Positions 1 through 9,200 of a DNA stretch of 64,000 bases are shown piece after piece. The position numbers and the translations under genes are program-made. The DNA comes from Bacteroidales bacterium (GTDB lineage: Bacteria; Bacteroidota; Bacteroidia; Bacteroidales; Tenuifilaceae). The DNA lies in assembly GCA_020636845.1 (NCBI GenBank), contig JACJXD010000002.1:372001-436000 (forward strand), in the 5' to 3' direction. The stretch's first letter is position 1, and each line of letters opens with the position of its first letter. The notes under the pieces were generated by a model. That model worked only from the letters and a program-made list of their open reading frames with translations. It was not told where the DNA came from and searched no databases.

Positions 1-383
1 ACTTTATGATTCGCAAGGGAAATTATACCTTTGTTCGCCGAAGGGAGGAGAACGATATATGGCATTCGCTTTATGAATTTCCGGTTCTTGAAACTAAAGG
101 TCAATTGTCGCACGAAGAAATTTTGGTTCATCCTTTTTTTACCGAGTTGTTTGGTAATGTAGATGTTAAAATACATAGCATTTCCGATCCCATAAAGCAT
201 CAGTTGAGCCATTTGACAATTTGGGCGCAGTTTGTTATTGTTTCGGTAGATAGCGTTCCTTATCTGGTTAAATCGAAGTATCGGCAGGTAAAAATTGACG
301 AACTCGAAAAATTCTCGGTTCCACGCTTGATTGATTCGTATATGGCTGCGGAGCAAACGGCAAAATATTTTTTGAAAAAATAA
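1..383 (+). CDS. mutY: A/G-specific adenine glycosylase MutY, C-terminal part
   Basis: The 3' end of a gene that begins before the window. The visible ~127 residues match the NUDIX-like C-terminal domain of MutY, which recognises 8-oxoguanine opposite adenine so that the misplaced adenine can be excised. Seen: a strand beginning KGNYTFVRRR, a W-x-S-LYEFP segment, and the H-x-LSH-x-T element (KHQLSHLTIW) that ends the family's 8-oxoG-reading region. The catalytic HhH and Fe-S domains lie outside, so activity cannot be judged. It precedes ssb on the same strand, a common Bacteroidota neighbourhood. Confidence 0.85.
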   Translation, partial: FMIRKGNYTFVRRREENDIWHSLYEFPVLETKGQLSHEEILVHPFFTELFGNVDVKIHSISDPIKHQLSHLTIWAQFVIVSVDSVPYLVKSKYRQVKIDELEKFSVPRLIDSYMAAEQTAKYFLKK

Positions 384-450
384 AAGGTAATGAGCTGTTT
401 TATAGTAAAATTGTGTAAATTTAGATTAAGTCAAATTAAACGTTAGAAGT

Positions 451-897
451 ATGTCAGTAAACAAAGTAATTCTTGTTGGTAATGTAGGTAAAGACCCCGA
501 AGTTAGGCATCTGGAAAACGGTGCAACGGTTGCACGCTTCCCTTTGGCAACTAACGAAACTTTTACCGATAAATCGGGAAAAAAAGTTACTCAAACCGAA
601 TGGCACAATATTGTTGTTTGGCGTGGGTTGGCCGAAATTGCCGAAAAGTATGTAAAAAGCGGAAAGTTGCTTTACGTTGAAGGTAGAATTCGGACAAACT
701 CGTATGAGGATAAGGATGGTATAAAACGTTATAACACTGAAATTTTGTGTGATAATTTCCGCTTTTTAGGGCCTAATACGGAGCAACAAGGTTCTAGACC
801 TTCGGCTTCCTCGGCTCCAATTGCCGAACCTTCAAACAACTCGAATAACGAGGCGGGAGCACCTCAAACACCCGATTTCGACGATTTGCCCTTTTAG
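451..897 (+). CDS. ssb: single-stranded DNA-binding protein
   Basis: A 148-residue SSB. The OB fold (about residues 1-105) opens with VNKVILVGNVGKDPEVR and contains the EWHNIVVWRGLAE segment typical of bacterial SSB. A low-complexity Ser/Asn/Pro linker follows. The last residues, DFDDLPF, form the acidic tip that docks repair and replication partners. It coats single-stranded DNA in replication, recombination and repair. The start fits the family N-terminus, and a Rho-independent terminator follows. Confidence 0.96.
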   Translation: MSVNKVILVGNVGKDPEVRHLENGATVARFPLATNETFTDKSGKKVTQTEWHNIVVWRGLAEIAEKYVKSGKLLYVEGRIRTNSYEDKDGIKRYNTEILCDNFRFLGPNTEQQGSRPSASSAPIAEPSNNSNNEAGAPQTPDFDDLPF

Positions 898-914
898 TCG
901 ATTCTATATTAAAC

Positions 915-945
915 AAAGGCTGCCAATTTTCGGTAGCCTTTTTTC
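915..945 (+). terminator. intrinsic terminator after ssb
   Basis: Ten-base arms AAAGGCTGCC / GGTAGCCTTT (one G-T pair) around a 7-base loop, followed by T residues, 18 bases after the ssb stop. The rest of the gap up to gldE (946-1187) holds no gene I can support. Confidence 0.85.
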
Positions 946-1187
946 TTGTTAGGGAAAATCTATGTTGAACAAGAATTTTTACCATGTAAAGGTTGCAGTA
1001 ATAATGCCGACTATAAGTTTATAATCTTAATATCGCCATAAATTACTATTTTTACACCAACGATGGTTGTGCAATAAATGTGTGTTAAGATTCTTTATGC
1101 TTAAAAGGATGAAGGGTAAAGTGTTTTAAGCAGCATTTTGGTACATTAAACTGTTAGATTTATATTTATTAACTAATACTTTTTAGG

Positions 1188-2534
1188 TTGGATGCTATAG
1201 TCAACTTTTTTACCAATACATTTCAGAATGTTGTTGTTCATCCTTTAACTGCTGGCTTGGTACTTGGTTTGTTTGTTTTAGCTCTACTGCTGTTCCTTTC
1301 TGCATTAATGAGTGGAACAGAGGTGGCTTATTTTTCGTTAACGCCGTCGGAAGTTGCCCATATAAACGAAAAAAAACATCCCATTCACAAGTATGTCAAG
1401 GTAAACTTGGACAACCCGGAACGTCTTTTAGCCACAATTTTAATTGGGAACAATCTTATTAATGTTGGAATTGTAATACTGGCAGCGTATTTAACCGATC
1501 ATATTTTCGACTTCACCTTGGCTCCCATAGCAGGCTTTGTTATTCAGGTAATAGTAATTACGTTTATTCTGTTACTATTTGGCGAAATAATGCCAAAAAT
1601 AATAGCCGCCAACAGGGCATTAAAATTTGCTGTGTTTATGGCAGCCCCAATAAATATACTGTCAAAGTTATTTTGGCCTTTTAATACACTCTTAATAAAG
1701 TCAACATCGATAATAAGCAAAAAGTTATCGAAACATCAAACCATATCGATGGATGAGCTTAGCGATGCTCTTGATATAGCCAACGAAAACCTGACCGATG
1801 AAAAGAAGATATTGAAGGGTATTGTTTCGTTTGGAACTACGATTGCTAGCGAAATTATGAAACCTCGTCTCGATATTGTTGCCGTTGATTATACCACTCC
1901 TTATACGCAGTTAAAGGAGGTTGTAATAAAGTCGGGTTACAGCAGGATTCCTGTTTTTGACGAAGACCTCGACACTATAAAAGGGGTGCTTTATGTAAAG
2001 GATTTAATTCCGTTCATTGAAAACGATGACACATTTTCCTGGCAAAACCTTATGCGTGAGCCTTACTTTGTGCCGGAAAGCAAACGAATAAACGATTTGC
2101 TCAGCGAGTTTCAGAAGAAGCGCATTCATTTAGCCGTTGTTGTCGATGAGTATGGAGGTACAAGCGGCATTGTAACCCTCGAGGATGTTCTTGAAGAAAT
2201 TGTAGGTGAAATTTCGGATGAGTCCGATGAGGAAAAGCCTATGTATGTTAAAGTTGACGATAAACATTTTGTTTTTGAGGGGAAGGTACTTCTCAACGAT
2301 TTTTATAAAATAATGAATTGTGAGGATGATGTATTCGACGATGTTCGGGGCGATTCCGAAACGTTGGCCGGTCTAATACTGGAAATTACCGGGCAGTTCC
2401 CTTCCAAAAACGATGAGATAAAGTGCAAAAACTTCAATTTTACGATTGAGGCGTTGGACAATAAGCGTATTAAAAGTGTAAAGGTGGAGGTTTTAAATGA
2501 GAATCCGGCAGATGAAGAGGAACTCGATTATTAG
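1188..2534 (+). CDS. gldE: gliding-motility-associated CNNM/CBS membrane protein GldE
   Basis: A 448-residue inner-membrane protein with the GldE layout: an N-terminal CNNM (DUF21) membrane domain with several hydrophobic helices (about 19-40, 90-115, 120-140), the segment ALMSGTEVAYFSL, a CBS pair (about 215-340, with DEYGGTSGIVTLEDVLEEIVGE) and a CorC_HlyC domain at the C-terminus. GldE is linked to GldD in gliding motility and type IX secretion; CNNM relatives move divalent cations. The only plausible start is TTG at 1188, because an in-frame stop lies at 1170 and the next ATG is inside the membrane domain. The gldD start overlaps its 3' end. Confidence 0.92.
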   Translation: MDAIVNFFTNTFQNVVVHPLTAGLVLGLFVLALLLFLSALMSGTEVAYFSLTPSEVAHINEKKHPIHKYVKVNLDNPERLLATILIGNNLINVGIVILAAYLTDHIFDFTLAPIAGFVIQVIVITFILLLFGEIMPKIIAANRALKFAVFMAAPINILSKLFWPFNTLLIKSTSIISKKLSKHQTISMDELSDALDIANENLTDEKKILKGIVSFGTTIASEIMKPRLDIVAVDYTTPYTQLKEVVIKSGYSRIPVFDEDLDTIKGVLYVKDLIPFIENDDTFSWQNLMREPYFVPESKRINDLLSEFQKKRIHLAVVVDEYGGTSGIVTLEDVLEEIVGEISDESDEEKPMYVKVDDKHFVFEGKVLLNDFYKIMNCEDDVFDDVRGDSETLAGLILEITGQFPSKNDEIKCKNFNFTIEALDNKRIKSVKVEVLNENPADEEELDY

Positions 2535-3099
2535 TTTTTTTGTGGTTGTAACGGTTTTCTTTACAATTGTTAGTTGTGGTAGTACGCCTGTTCCTAAACC
2601 ACGGGGGTACTATCGTATCGATTTTCCCGAAAAGAGTTATCGGTTATTCGATTCTGTTTACCCTTTCAAATTTAAATATCCCGTATATGGAAGGGTTATT
2701 CCTAAAGAAATTCCTGAAAATTCTACCGATGGGGCATGGCTAAACATTGAATTTCCGAAATATAAGGCAAAAATTCACCTTAGTTATAAGGATGTTCGGG
2801 GAAATTTGAATGTGCTTACCGAGGATGCCCGAAAGTTTGCTTACAAGCATACCATGAAAGCCGATGCCATTGATGAGCAGGTTTTTGCAAACAAGGATAA
2901 CAGGGTCTATGGAATTATTTACGATATAAGGGGAAATTCCGCAAGTTCTCTTCAGTTTTATGTTACCGATTCCGTTAAGCATTACATTCGGGGTGCGTTG
3001 TATTTTCGATGCGAACCGAATAAGGATTCCTTAGCGCCTGTTATCGATTTCTTTTCGAAGGACATTGTTTATATGATTGAGTCGTTAAGGTGGAAGTAA
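2512..3099 (+). CDS. gldD: gliding motility lipoprotein GldD
   Basis: A 195-residue lipoprotein: MKRN, a hydrophobic stretch, then a TIVSC lipobox with Cys near residue 22. The family features PRGYYRIDFPEKSY and the C-terminal DSLAPVIDFFSKDI match GldD, needed for gliding/T9SS in Flavobacterium. The ATG at 2512 is preferred to one at 2497 because it gives a normal signal peptide. It overlaps the end of gldE by 23 bases, so the two are translationally linked. Confidence 0.9.
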   Translation: MKRNSIISFFVVVTVFFTIVSCGSTPVPKPRGYYRIDFPEKSYRLFDSVYPFKFKYPVYGRVIPKEIPENSTDGAWLNIEFPKYKAKIHLSYKDVRGNLNVLTEDARKFAYKHTMKADAIDEQVFANKDNRVYGIIYDIRGNSASSLQFYVTDSVKHYIRGALYFRCEPNKDSLAPVIDFFSKDIVYMIESLRWK

Positions 3100-3108
3100 A
3101 ATTTCCTT

Positions 3109-3729
3109 ATGCCGGTTTATAAAAATATCAAAGGAAACGGTTGGCAAGTTGTTGTTTGGAATGTTACCGAAAGTGTTGAGGAGCTTGCACGAATGGCAAA
3201 CTATTCGGGTGAAAAGCCCGTTAGTAATCGGAGATACACGGAGCGACTTGCAACGTATGCGCTTTTAAATGTTTTAGGCTTTAAGTTTGGATATTCATAC
3301 GATAATTTTGGAAGGCCTGTTTTACCAAATTCCAGCAATCCGATTACAGTTAGCCATACCAAAACAATGGTTGCTGTTGGCATAAGCAATGGCATTCCCA
3401 TTGGAATTGATATAGAGTCGGTTAATCGTAATTTTTTGTATGTTGCTAAAAAGTATTTAACCAAGAAGGAGAGTGCTTGTGTAAACGAGAACGATAAAAG
3501 ACAAATGGCCTTGATATGGTGTGTAAAGGAAGCTGTTTACAAGTTGCCGTGGAAGGAGAATAGCAAAGTCTTTTCGAGTGATATAGAAGTGAAAATAAAT
3601 TCAAATACCATACAGCAAGGTTGGTGTTACGTTGAGATAAAAGAACTTGGCGAATGGGTGAAGTTAAAGGCTAATTTTACTTTTTTCGATGAGTACTGTT
3701 TGGTTTGGGTTTTAAAAATAGTTGAGTAA
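3109..3729 (+). CDS. 4'-phosphopantetheinyl transferase superfamily protein
   Basis: A 206-residue enzyme of the Sfp/AcpS superfamily, which moves phosphopantetheine from CoA to a Ser of carrier proteins. Seen: the Mg-binding motif IGIDIES (about residues 98-104) and the WCVKEAVYK motif (about 136-144, family consensus W-x-x-KEA). The single-chain length fits the compact Sfp type. It sits 9 bases after gldD and abuts pcrB, so it belongs to the gldE operon. The carrier protein it serves is not in the window. Confidence 0.88.
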   Translation: MPVYKNIKGNGWQVVVWNVTESVEELARMANYSGEKPVSNRRYTERLATYALLNVLGFKFGYSYDNFGRPVLPNSSNPITVSHTKTMVAVGISNGIPIGIDIESVNRNFLYVAKKYLTKKESACVNENDKRQMALIWCVKEAVYKLPWKENSKVFSSDIEVKINSNTIQQGWCYVEIKELGEWVKLKANFTFFDEYCLVWVLKIVE

Positions 3730-4437
3730 ATGAAGAGCGTATATAGCATAATTGAAAACGGAAAACGAAACATTGCATTGCTTCTCGACCCCGATAAGGA
3801 GGATAGGGTTGATGTGCCTTCTATCTTAAATCAGGCTCAAAAAGGAGGAATAGACATAGTTTTTGTTGGCGGCAGTTTGGTGCGAAATCACGTACCGGAT
3901 TTTATTGATAAGGTGAAACGGGAAACTTCGTTACCTGTGGTGCTTTTCCCCGGTAGTTCCACGCAGTTTGCTCCCAACGCCGATGCAATTTTGCTGCTCT
4001 CGTTACTTTCGGGCAGAAATGCCGATTTCCTTATAGGAAATCATGTACAAGTAGCCTTCAGGTTGAAAAACAGTGGCGTTGAAATTATTCCAACGGGCTA
4101 TATTTTAATAGACGGCGGAGCACAGACTTCGGTTCAGTATATGAGCAATACTTCCCCAATTCCTCGCGATAAAACCGAAATTATTGTTGCCACCGCGTTG
4201 GCCGGTGAGCAGTTAGGGTTGAAGTTGATATATTTGGAAGCGGGAAGCGGTGCGGCAAATCCGGTTCCGATAGACGTAGTAAAAGCCGTTCGACAGGAAA
4301 TATCCCTTCCGATTGTGGTTGGGGGAGGAATTAAAACTCCGCAACAAATCTCCGATTATTTCGATGCCGGGGCTAACTTGGTAGTATTGGGAAACAGTAT
4401 CGAAAATAATCCCGATTTGCTACTTCAGTTAAGGTAG
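3730..4437 (+). CDS. pcrB: geranylgeranylglyceryl/heptaprenylglyceryl phosphate synthase (PcrB/GGGPS family)
   Basis: A 235-residue TIM barrel. The motifs LLLDPDKED near the N-terminus, IYLEAGSGA in the middle and the phosphate-binding VVGGGIKTPQQI near the C-terminus are those of enzymes that join a polyprenyl diphosphate to sn-glycerol-1-phosphate as an ether. Archaea use this for membrane lipids; Bacteroidota carry homologues whose prenyl donor differs by species. Its ATG follows the previous stop codon directly, so it is co-transcribed. No glycerol-1-phosphate dehydrogenase is visible nearby. Confidence 0.88.
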   Translation: MKSVYSIIENGKRNIALLLDPDKEDRVDVPSILNQAQKGGIDIVFVGGSLVRNHVPDFIDKVKRETSLPVVLFPGSSTQFAPNADAILLLSLLSGRNADFLIGNHVQVAFRLKNSGVEIIPTGYILIDGGAQTSVQYMSNTSPIPRDKTEIIVATALAGEQLGLKLIYLEAGSGAANPVPIDVVKAVRQEISLPIVVGGGIKTPQQISDYFDAGANLVVLGNSIENNPDLLLQLR

Positions 4438-4450
4438 TCATTATTTCCCT

Positions 4451-4485
4451 TAGGTTTTATAGATTTAAGTACTTATTAAAACCTA
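4451..4485. repeat. inverted repeat between convergent genes
   Basis: Nine-base perfect arms TAGGTTTTA / TAAAACCTA around a 17-base spacer containing TAAGTACTTA, between pcrB (+) and the phosphatase-fold gene (-), just touching the latter's stop. It could act as a weak terminator for both, but there is no clear T-run. Confidence 0.4.
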
Positions 4486-6132
4486 TGGCTCCACTATGTC
4501 TTTTAGTGGTAACCCTAACGATCCGTTTGGCCATGTAATGCCTAAAATGGTGGAAATGGTCGGTGCAATGTCGTTCATGTTTACAACCTGGTAAACCGAT
4601 TTGCGTTTCATTTTCCATCCGTACCAAATTAAAGGAACATGGGTGTCGTAATCGTACGGGGAGTTTGCCGAAGTAGTGGTTCCATTTCGTTCTATCCAAC
4701 CCGGTTCCAAGTTGATAATAACATCGCCGGAGCGGCGTTGATTGTAGCTGTTCTGAAACTTGACCATTGCTCCGTTGCTAAAGAAACTTGTTTGGAGCGT
4801 ATGAGCCGAAACGCTGCTGGCAACTCCCGAGAATTCAACCATGAAGTCGGCAACCCGTTGTTGAAATTCTGCCAGATTTAGGTTAGAGTCCTCAATAAGC
4901 CTTCGGTTAAGGTAAATTTGTTTTTCGTGATAAGCCGTAACCCAACTGCCTTGCCCGTAAACGGCGTTAAGATAAGTTCCCAAAAGAATGGTTGCTTTTT
5001 TAGGGTCGAAGTATCCCCCGGGGATTTTCGATTTTTCCAAAAATTCGGGTGTAGAGGCAACTCCTTGGTCTGCGGTGAATATAATAAGCGTGTTTTCTCT
5101 TCCAATCGTGCTGTTCACATACTTTAAAAAATGTTCAATGTCCTTGTCCAGTTTCAGGTAGGTGTCTTCCATCTCAACGGAATGAGGACCGTACTTTTGG
5201 CTGATTTGTCGGTTGGCGCTAAAGGTAACGCATAGTAAGTCGGGGGCATCGTCCTTTCCCAACTGCTCGCCATCGATGGCGGCAATGGCCATATCCTTGG
5301 TAAAGAGGTTTCCGTAAGGGGTTTCCGTTAGCTGTTTAAAGTTGTTTTTCTGTACCGGCTTGCCAAGAATTCCGTCGATAATTCTTTTCAACTTATCAAC
5401 TAAACGCTGTTTTACCTCAGGCGATTTAACGCTGGCAGTGTCGGCTTCTTCGTATTGTTCAATGGGGTTTTGTGCTTTCCATTCCTTTTCGGCGTATAGT
5501 TTTGCAAAGCCTTTACTATTGAGTGTGTCAACCCACGAAGGAAGCGTATCGACATAGTAACTGCTGCTAACCCAACTTCCTTTCTCTGCATCGAGCCAGT
5601 AAACGCCTTTGGCATTGTGCCCTGCAAGCAGTACTGCCGACCCGGCATCGAGAGCAATGCTAACTACTTTCGATTTTGGACTGTTAAGCATTAGCTCATC
5701 TGCAATAGTGCTGGTTATTAAATTTTTAGGTGATGCCTTTCCGCTGAAAAAACTTCCGCCCACTGTTGATACCTTGTCGTCGGTAACGGCAAAAATTTCT
5801 TCACCGTTTGTTCTGGAGTACCATTTATCCGATATAATACCGTGTACAGATGGATTAGTTCCGGTAGCAATTGTAGCAATGCCGGGATATGCCTGGGTTA
5901 GCATATAGTTGTAACGAGCATTTTTACAGTAAGTTCCGTCGGTGGCAATTTGCTTAATTCCTCCGTCGGAGAATTTATCCCAATAACGCGAAATGTAGTC
6001 GAACCGCATTTGGCTTACCACTATTTCGATTATTAGTTTTGGCTTTTCGGAAGGAATTGAACGAAGCCCTTGGGCATTCCCGGTTGTGTATAAGCAAATA
6101 AGTACTAAGGACAGTAATTTGTAAAGGCGCAT
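4483..6132 (-). CDS. PafA-like alkaline phosphatase-fold protein, active site apparently lost
   Basis: 549 residues with a signal peptide (cut near ...YTTGNAQ) and clear full-length similarity to PafA, the periplasmic alkaline phosphatase of Bacteroidota. Aligned by eye from memory of PafA, the first metal-binding Asp is Ser40 (VVSQMRFDY), the Thr nucleophile position falls at Ala81 with a Thr two residues earlier, the Asn of GNDW is Asp102, the phosphate-gripping Lys and Arg are Asp162 and Gly164, the metal Asp/His pair is Arg308 and Gln312, and DH is DQ (355-356). Only Asp355 and His498 remain. The fold-level residues are well kept. A phosphatase activity is therefore doubtful; a binding or regulatory role is inferred. 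Confidence 0.85.
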   Translation of the reverse strand: MRLYKLLSLVLICLYTTGNAQGLRSIPSEKPKLIIEIVVSQMRFDYISRYWDKFSDGGIKQIATDGTYCKNARYNYMLTQAYPGIATIATGTNPSVHGIISDKWYSRTNGEEIFAVTDDKVSTVGGSFFSGKASPKNLITSTIADELMLNSPKSKVVSIALDAGSAVLLAGHNAKGVYWLDAEKGSWVSSSYYVDTLPSWVDTLNSKGFAKLYAEKEWKAQNPIEQYEEADTASVKSPEVKQRLVDKLKRIIDGILGKPVQKNNFKQLTETPYGNLFTKDMAIAAIDGEQLGKDDAPDLLCVTFSANRQISQKYGPHSVEMEDTYLKLDKDIEHFLKYVNSTIGRENTLIIFTADQGVASTPEFLEKSKIPGGYFDPKKATILLGTYLNAVYGQGSWVTAYHEKQIYLNRRLIEDSNLNLAEFQQRVADFMVEFSGVASSVSAHTLQTSFFSNGAMVKFQNSYNQRRSGDVIINLEPGWIERNGTTTSANSPYDYDTHVPLIWYGWKMKRKSVYQVVNMNDIAPTISTILGITWPNGSLGLPLKDIVEP

Positions 6133-6145
6133 AGATATTTTTTTA

Positions 6146-8713
6146 TTAAAAATGAATGAGTTTTTTGTGAACTATAGCGTTGTCGGTTTTTATTACCAAA
6201 ATTAAATTGCCAGTTAGGTTTTTAATACCAATACTTCCAGATGACCCCTTAATCTTAATTTCGCCGGGTTGCATTTGTCCGGAATAGAGTGTTGCCAATT
6301 TTCTTCCTGATATGTCAGAAATAAACACGTTTACGCTAGAAGTTTCTTTTAGGTTGAAGGTTATCCAAAAGTAATCGGAAAAAGGATTCGGGTAAACTTT
6401 CAGTGCGTCAATGTTGGTTGGCGTTGAAATACCTGTTGGAAATAAGGTTATTTTGTATGTTGAATCGCTTGCTAACCGGAGCGTTCCCTCTGCCGTTTCA
6501 AAATTGTCCATGCTTACCGTAAACGAATGGTATGGCGAAAAGGGAATTCCGTTAAAAGTTGCGTTACCATTTTCGTCGGTTTGCTTTTGTTCGCTGTTAA
6601 AGTTTACCGTTGCTCCGCTGAGTGCATTTCCGTCGGATGTAACTTCAAAGGTTGCATTAAATAGTGCCGTTAGGTCTAATGTGTAATTTTGCGTTTGCCA
6701 CTTGGTTTGCAGTTGTGCTTCTCCCAATTTCTGATTTTCGGAAAAAACACTAACAGAATAAAGTGAATCCAAGGTAACGTTGGTTAACGATATAACTCCT
6801 TGATCATTTGTCACTTTAGTGCTATCTCCGAAATTTACCGAGAGACCGTCGAAAAGGTTACTGTTTACGCTAGTTGTTAGGTTTACGTTTCCTTTACATT
6901 TAGGGAGAATAATATCGTCTATCCATACACAATCGGAACCGGATGATCTTCCGTCGTCTTTTTTATACTCCCATTTAAAGGTGTGATTTCCGGAAGTTAC
7001 TACAAAATGAACCGTTTCCCAGTCGGTCGTGCCACTCCATTGTCCCTGGGCAACATCATCAATATAAAATCGAAAGTAATCGTAGCCTAACTCCGACGAG
7101 ATTAAGTATGCAAACGAAACAATTCCCGTATCGCGAACATTTAACGATAGGGTTGCCGAAGTGCTTTTGTTATCGCTAATTGCTGGCGATTTTAAACTGT
7201 AGTTTCCGGTGTTCACATTTGAGCTACTTTTTGTCCAATCTCCTTCGTAAAACGAAAACCTGTCGGGAACTTCGTTTTCAAAACTTTCCGACAAAGGGTT
7301 TTCGGTGTTGTCAGAGAGAGTTATGTTTATTTCCTTCCGTTCGTTACTGCCAATAGTTTCACCTTTTAGTATTTTAGGCTCGTAACCATTGGCTACTACC
7401 AGCATGTCGTATGTGCCGGGTTCTATCATTCTATAGTAATTTCCAAAAGCAGGATTTGTGCTTACCTGTGAGTTGAGTTTGTCGTGATTTACAATATAGA
7501 TAGTTGCGTCAAGGGGTTCTCCATTACTGTTTTTGACTGTTCCATAGAATCCTGTCAGCGCATTCTCTAAAAAGTTAATAAGCGATCTATAGTTATAATT
7601 CCAATGAGCGGGTAGTTGATCTGCACTTATTTCTTTGGTATCCGATAGTTCTATGGTAATTTCACGGCAGCCATGCCAGTAGTTCATGTAATCCTGACGG
7701 CCACCTGTTATTACGTACCAATCGCCGCCAAAAGTCACGCCATTATTGAGGTCGTTAAAATAGGTTGAAGGACTGTAGAGGTGAATTGTATCGGCGTAAG
7801 CACGGCTTATTGTGTAGAACCAGCTATTGTCGGCATGTGTGTTTTGCGAGGAAATCCACGTGTCCCATGGATAATTTGCGACCTCTGTTCCTCCGTGAAA
7901 ATTGGCCGAAATTACGAAGTGCCTCTGCTTTGCAAAATTCATCATAATTTCAGTTTCCGGTTGCCACTGATTTCCATCGGGATGATACCCTGTTCTGGGA
8001 TCGGGAAAGTTCCGGTTAAGGTCTATGCTATTGGCATTGTATCTTGTTGCACCAACAATTGTATTATCTCCACTATTGTATGTTCCGTCGGGGTTTGCAT
8101 TAGGGTTAATAAAAATGGCAGCGTTGTCTATTAACTGCTTTATTCGACTGTTAGTTGCATATTCGCTTAAAAGGTAATCGATTAACCTGAGCATTAATAC
8201 GTACCCTGTAGTTTCATCGCCGTGTATTGTACTTGTGTAGAACATTTCCGGCTCGGCCTCGTCGGTTGCAACGTTGTCCGAAATTTTTACCACGTATATT
8301 TTGTGTCCGTCCGGAGTTTCTCCCAATGAGTCGAGTTTACAAATTGTCGGGTAATTTTGCTCAAAATTTTTCATCATTTCCCTGTAAACTTTGTATGTAG
8401 GGTATTTATCCCAACTGCTCATTTGGCTAATATCCGTAGCCATATCCAGCGTTTTAGCCATTTTTAACGATGGACGCGTTAGCATTTCGGGTTTGTACCC
8501 GAGTTGCCGTATCTTTTCTAATTCGTTGGAATTGGCATACGCGTATATGGTATCGCCTTTAACATTATCGATGGAAACGATTTGGGTAATAATAGTGTTT
8601 ACCTTCTCCTTATTACTTTCGGTAAAACGAAAGTAATATTCGTTAACCTGCGAACTGGCGCTTAATGCCAAGAATGAAAGTAACGCGAGAAAAATGATTT
8701 TTTTTATCGACAT
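6146..8713 (-). CDS. secreted M14 zinc carboxypeptidase with T9SS sorting domain
   Basis: 855 residues from the ATG at 8713; the longer reading would start at TTG and spoil the signal peptide. After the signal (ending LSASSQ) and an N-terminal prodomain-like region comes an M14 domain (about 105-390). Zinc ligands H164-GDE167 and H273, substrate Arg234 in DLNRNFPD and catalytic Glu355 in TIELSD are all present. Then follow a carboxypeptidase-regulatory-like domain (about 395-460), a MAM-like jelly roll (about 475-605), a second regulatory-like domain and a C-terminal type A T9SS sorting domain beginning KVYPNPFSDYF. It should cleave peptides at the cell surface or outside. It lies 13 bases upstream of the phosphatase-fold gene. 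Confidence 0.93.
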   Translation of the reverse strand: MSIKKIIFLALLSFLALSASSQVNEYYFRFTESNKEKVNTIITQIVSIDNVKGDTIYAYANSNELEKIRQLGYKPEMLTRPSLKMAKTLDMATDISQMSSWDKYPTYKVYREMMKNFEQNYPTICKLDSLGETPDGHKIYVVKISDNVATDEAEPEMFYTSTIHGDETTGYVLMLRLIDYLLSEYATNSRIKQLIDNAAIFINPNANPDGTYNSGDNTIVGATRYNANSIDLNRNFPDPRTGYHPDGNQWQPETEIMMNFAKQRHFVISANFHGGTEVANYPWDTWISSQNTHADNSWFYTISRAYADTIHLYSPSTYFNDLNNGVTFGGDWYVITGGRQDYMNYWHGCREITIELSDTKEISADQLPAHWNYNYRSLINFLENALTGFYGTVKNSNGEPLDATIYIVNHDKLNSQVSTNPAFGNYYRMIEPGTYDMLVVANGYEPKILKGETIGSNERKEINITLSDNTENPLSESFENEVPDRFSFYEGDWTKSSSNVNTGNYSLKSPAISDNKSTSATLSLNVRDTGIVSFAYLISSELGYDYFRFYIDDVAQGQWSGTTDWETVHFVVTSGNHTFKWEYKKDDGRSSGSDCVWIDDIILPKCKGNVNLTTSVNSNLFDGLSVNFGDSTKVTNDQGVISLTNVTLDSLYSVSVFSENQKLGEAQLQTKWQTQNYTLDLTALFNATFEVTSDGNALSGATVNFNSEQKQTDENGNATFNGIPFSPYHSFTVSMDNFETAEGTLRLASDSTYKITLFPTGISTPTNIDALKVYPNPFSDYFWITFNLKETSSVNVFISDISGRKLATLYSGQMQPGEIKIKGSSGSIGIKNLTGNLILVIKTDNAIVHKKLIHF

Positions 8714-8743
8714 GGTTGTTCTATTGTCTTTTGGCAAATATAT

Positions 8744-8774
8744 TAAAAAACCCCGCGTAATTAAACGCAGGGTT
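8744..8774 (-). terminator. intrinsic terminator (minus strand) after the DUF4870 gene
   Basis: Ten-base arms AACCCTGCGT / ACGCGGGGTT read on the minus strand (one mismatch), 6-base loop, followed by a run of T. It separates the ettA-DUF4870 unit from the carboxypeptidase gene. Confidence 0.85.
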
Positions 8775-8795
8775 AAAATTGAAGCGTATTGAATG

Positions 8796-9152
8796 TTACG
8801 ATATTAGTTTAAGGCTTAGCGGATACTCGAAACGCTCTCCATTCGACGATTTTACGGCTGCAATTATTGTTACCACAAGCATAAAAACGCCAATGGCGGC
8901 TAATAGTAAAAATCCTATAACCAGAATTACCAGAAGTCCGGCAATAAGGGAGTATATTAGGATAGACAGTTGAAAGTTCATGGCTTCTTTTCCTTGTCTG
9001 TCAACTTCAGGATAAATGTCCCTTTTGAGTAGCCAAAAAATTAGCGGACCAATAATGTTCCCAAATGGTATAATAATGCCTGCCAATGCGGACAAGTGAC
9101 AAAGCATGGAGAATGTTCTTTCTTCGTTGTTAAGGTAATTTATTTGTTCCAT
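8796..9152 (-). CDS. DUF4870 small membrane protein
   Basis: 118 residues from the ATG at 9152, which fits the family N-terminus better than an upstream in-frame codon. Features of the DUF4870/Tic20-like family: an N-terminal LCHLSALAGIIIPFGNIIGPLIFWLLKRD segment read in parts (about 18-46), a conserved QGKEAMNFQLS patch, and two further hydrophobic helices (about 72-110). The function is unknown. It lies 48 bases downstream of ettA. Confidence 0.85.
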   Translation of the reverse strand: MEQINYLNNEERTFSMLCHLSALAGIIIPFGNIIGPLIFWLLKRDIYPEVDRQGKEAMNFQLSILIYSLIAGLLVILVIGFLLLAAIGVFMLVVTIIAAVKSSNGERFEYPLSLKLIS

Positions 9153-9200
9153 GATTTTTTTATTTGAAAGACGATATTTAATGTGTCCATGCTGCAAAAA

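Noticed and set aside
6146..8737. Longer start (TTG at 8737) for the M14 carboxypeptidase
   Set aside because: It would put eight polar residues before the signal peptide; the ATG at 8713 gives a normal one.
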